A stretch of DNA of 64,000 nt. It comes from Batkoa obscura (taxonomy: Eukaryota > Entomophthoromycota > Entomophthoromycetes > Entomophthorales > Batkoaceae). Location of the stretch: positions 124,001-188,000 of the forward strand of contig JASVEC010000014.1 in assembly GCA_030770535.1 (NCBI GenBank), written 5' to 3'. The notes below the pieces were generated by a model. The model was not told where the DNA came from. It was given only the letters and a program-made list of their open reading frames with translations, and searched no databases. The position numbers were made by a program, and so were the translations under genes. Of the stretch, positions 60,576 through 64,000 are shown one piece after another. The stretch's first letter is position 1. Every line of letters begins with the position of its first letter.

Positions 60576-63500
60576 ATGGACAATAGTGATACAAAAAGGT
60601 TCAAAAGAAGCAGTCTAGCAGAGCTATATGCAACAAATAGTGAGGAATCTAAGACTGCTGAGCCCACAAAAGAAAACGGAAATGAAATTAGCCAATATCA
60701 AAATATTGTTGATGTGGATCGCTTGAGAAACAATTCAAGTGATTTAAATCTCGATGGAAATGGTCATTTCAAAAACCATAAAGCTTTAGAAATTGAACCA
60801 GAGATTGTCAGCTCTCAAATATCTTTGGTAGAATTTGGCGGATTTACAAATGCTTCGAATATCACAGAAGTTGCTAAAAATTCATCTAATGTTAATTCTG
60901 AAGACGACAGGGATCAAAATAGAATAAATATCAAAAAAGAACAGAAAGCAATGAACTCCCAATTATCCCCATCAGAGTTTGATTGGTTTACAAACGCTTC
61001 AAATATTATAGATGTTGGAAATTTACTTGAAGATAAATCTATAGACAATGATGATGCATTTAACACAAAGCTAATAAACATCGTAAAGAACAAAGGTAAA
61101 GCTGAGAAACGAAGCTTATATGAAGAACTGATCGATCAACTCAAAACCGTCCAAGAAGACGTACTTGAAACTTATTCAGGATTCACAGATGCTAATAAGG
61201 TTATAGTTGTTAACGAAAATTCAAATAACGAAATTAGCCATATCGATAATAATCTTGAAATCAGTGGATTTAACAATCTGTTATCACAAAATTCAGAAAA
61301 TTCACAGGAAGTAGGTAGTGCTCCTAAAATAGACATTTATAAAATATTAGATGAGTTCGATTTCGAAGAGACGGAAGCGACATTAGGAGAATTTGGGGGC
61401 TTTTCATCAGCAAACATTCAAAATACAGGCAACAATGGAAATCACGATTTGCCAGAGTTAGCTCAACAGCTAACCTCTCAGGTTATAGAAAACAATACCC
61501 AGAATAACTTTTTAAATAGACTATTTCAGGACTCTAATTTAGAGCAAGATGATAATCTACTTGGGGATACTTCTTTCAATCTATCTTCTGGAAAAGTGCC
61601 CGAGTTAACACATGATTTTAACACAACATTTGATAGTACCTTTTTGTCAGCTGAACATAACACTTCACAACCTACGGAGCTAGCCTCACAGTCACCAAAT
61701 AAGAAGGACTTATTTGGTAGGATGAATGGTACAATAATAATCCTATAATGTTTTAAACTTATATTTTATTAGTTTTAACTTCGACTCAAATGAGTGATCC
61801 GATTCAAAATGGAAAGGACTCGCAAATTAAAGAAGTGCTTTCAAATGATTTTACTGCAGAGCAATTTAATATGGACAGTAGTAAAATAGTTTTAAATGGT
61901 AATTTAAATACAGCAAATAATTATACAAATGAAATCCATTCGCAGTTATCATTAGGTACTAGCAGTCAGAGTAACTATTTTTTAAATATTTTTTTACAAT
62001 AACATTTACACGGAATTTAAAAAGGATGTTTATATAGCCATACACTAAAAAATGAGAATAATTCAAAACTAGGTTTAATTCTTGAAATCCTTGATAATGA
62101 AGCACTTCAACTTCCTTTAGATAACATTAGTAGCTTGACTGAATTTATTGAAAATCCAGCTATAGAAGTCTCAAAATCAACCATCTTGAACTTCATCGAC
62201 CTATCTGAAGTGAGCACATCCACAAGTGGTTTTGAAAAATTGAGCAAGATTTATGTTTGTGACATTAAAACTATAGAAGATGCCAAGAAGGTGCAATTTA
62301 GACTACCATCTGGAAACAAACCTTGGGGCTTAGCTGATGTAACTCGATGTTTTGATGGAATGCAATTTATTCATGTTGAAAAAGAGGATTGGATAAAGAA
62401 CCATTACTCACACATTGTTTGGAACATATTTAACTTGGTACGTTATTTTCCAAAATTAATACAAGCTGATGAGAATTATCCAGAAATTGTACACAAGCAG
62501 CTTAAAGTAAGATACAGAAATGAGGTAAGAGACCATATGAGTTTGTGTTTAAAGAGTATCGTTGAGAATCAAACTTCCTTGCAAAGTAATATAATAGTGT
62601 TTATTAGTGAAATCATTCGAGGTGCTGACTTTAGCGGTGCAAGACCTCATTTTTATATTTCAGATGGATGGTATAGTATTAAATGTGAGTTGGATGAGCC
62701 GCTCAGGAATTCATTATTAAACAATGAGTTTCAGTTGGGACAAAAAATTGAAATTACTGGTGCGATCCTTCAGTCATCGGGTTCTGTACCCATTTTAGAG
62801 AGTAAAGACAAGCTGAGCTTAAAACTGAGCTCAAATGGGACAAGAAAAGCATGTTGGTCTAGAAAAATTGGACATCAACCTTACAATTGGTTTATCAAAG
62901 AGATCAAAGACATTAAATTAAATGGTGATATAATACCATGTACTTTTGGTAGAATCATAAGAAAACACCCATTTAAGATAATGATAAGATCAAAATCAGA
63001 TGGAAAATCGACTATTCGTACTTACGAAGAAGAATTGGCTCTTAAGGAAAGCACTGATATGGATGAATCGGAGGATTTGACAGAAAATGAGGTAAGTTGT
63101 ACTCATGATATAGTAATATGAATTCATAAATAATAAATAGTTTACTCCTTTTTGCGCATTAAGAATAATTGATAAAAATAATACAGAAGCGCAAATAACG
63201 CTATGGAATATATCATTTGAAACATATAACGATTTCAAAGAAGGGGAAAATTACTGTGTAAAACTATTTTCATTATTATCAAGTTAATAATTAAACTTTG
63301 TTAGTTTTATAACCTTATTCCAAAAAGAAGTAAAGACAGGCATAAATTCAACTACCATAGTGTGTTACAATTAAATTCAACAATCAGTACAAAATGCGTT
63401 AATACAAAAGGGAGTGCTTTGAATAGTCATTATAATCCTGCGCTTGGAAAACAGTTAAGTACTATTACTTCGTTAGAAAGCCTTGAGAAAGGAAGTAACG

Positions 63501-64000
63501 TGGATATGTGCGTACTTTATTTAGGTAAGTTATATATGATGTAATGAATAATCTTACTTATAACTTTTGTAAAGGTAAACATTTGAATGGATGTGCATTT
63601 ATTGATCAATCAAAACGTATCTTGGTAATAATGAATTCATCACTAAGAATCGATGAGGCGAATAAGTTAAAAGTAAGAAACAAAAAAATAATCATACTTT
63701 AACAATATTAACAATATATTCTTTAGCCAAGCCATGTATATATATTAGAAAACATTTCTGTTAGTCACTATCATGCTAAGTTTGATCTGCAAGAAGCGGA
63801 TTTTAATTTTCATTCTTACGTGTCTACAAACAATTTTAATCAAGTACAACGTAATGCTTTTGAGATACTTGAAAGTTACTTTAATAAGTAAGATTATGTT
63901 AGCATAATAATAATACAAAAATTAATATTTTATAGATATCATTATTTTATATATAAAGAATTGGGAAATAAAATAGAAATGATCAAGCAGGGCACAAGCC
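60576..64000 (+). CDS. BRCA2: BRCA2-like recombination mediator (3' end outside window)
   Basis: Loads Rad51 on single-stranded DNA. Exons: 60576-61716, 61773-61970, 62025-63091, 63141-63282, then further exons to the window end (the 63282/63300s junction I could not resolve cleanly). The N-terminal part holds four BRC-like FxxA motifs: FTNASN (residue 90), FTNASN (138), FTDANK (203) and FSSANI (276), three of them preceded by a Gly and two by EFGG. Then comes the helical domain (VTRCFDGMQFIHVEKEDWIKNHYSHIVW in part), OB1 (SDGWYSIKCELDEPL, GQKIEITGAIL, RKACWSRKIG), a short RTYEEELALKE segment where the tower would start, and OB2 (LRIIDKNNTEAQITLWNI). Excellent match to the BRCA2 DNA-binding domain. 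Confidence 0.92.

Overview
This window is AT-rich eukaryotic DNA with short GT-AG introns (about 45-60 bp) and closely spaced genes on both strands. The gene content is fungal: a HAP2/NF-YA subunit, riboflavin synthase, Pah1/lipin, an Mss4-type PIP kinase, an Mms2-type E2 variant, Ubc6, and secreted S8 and S10 peptidases. Several genes are unusual for a yeast or mould and point to an early-diverging fungus: an Atg16 that keeps its WD40 propeller, a taspase 1, an INSIG, a Gemin3/DDX20-like helicase and a BRCA2 with several BRC-like motifs. An Entomophthoromycotina (Conidiobolus-like) source is my inference, not something the sequence proves.

Layout. 0.7-1.9 kb: HAP2. 3.4-9.0 kb: two same-strand copies of one DNA transposon, the first carrying a solo LTR and a MITE. 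9.4-10.1 kb: a small secreted protein plus a relic of a carboxypeptidase tail. 11-19.4 kb: dense housekeeping block (cyclophilin A, riboflavin synthase, a Skp1-like protein, DDX20, lipin, a small unknown protein). 21.3-22.8 kb: a P450. 25.9-30.8 kb: an alpha/beta hydrolase, a Cbf1-like bHLH protein and Ubc6. 32.2-42.6 kb: second secreted protein, serine carboxypeptidase, proteinase K-like subtilisin, INSIG, Pol delta subunit 3, Atg16. 43-51 kb: repeat-rich, gene-poor stretch with MITEs, solo LTRs, a transposon remnant and a dead third secreted-protein copy. 51.6-53.1 kb: second P450. 55-64 kb: taspase 1, Mms2, PIP5K and BRCA2 (cut by the window end).

The genes do not form one pathway. There is a loose DNA-repair and replication theme (POLD3, MMS2, BRCA2), an ER/lipid theme (INSIG, lipin, UBC6, PIP5K, two P450s) and a secreted theme (three related small proteins, S8 and S10 peptidases).

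The least familiar signal is a mobile-element system. A 2.4 kb transposon has GGGG-starting inverted ends and a two-frame transposase with a Cys-x2-Cys knuckle and an HGKSxxD motif. About twenty ~97 bp MITEs match both of its ends in register, and they insert with 4-bp A/T-only target duplications. Nested insertions supply natural empty sites that fix the boundaries of one MITE and one solo LTR.
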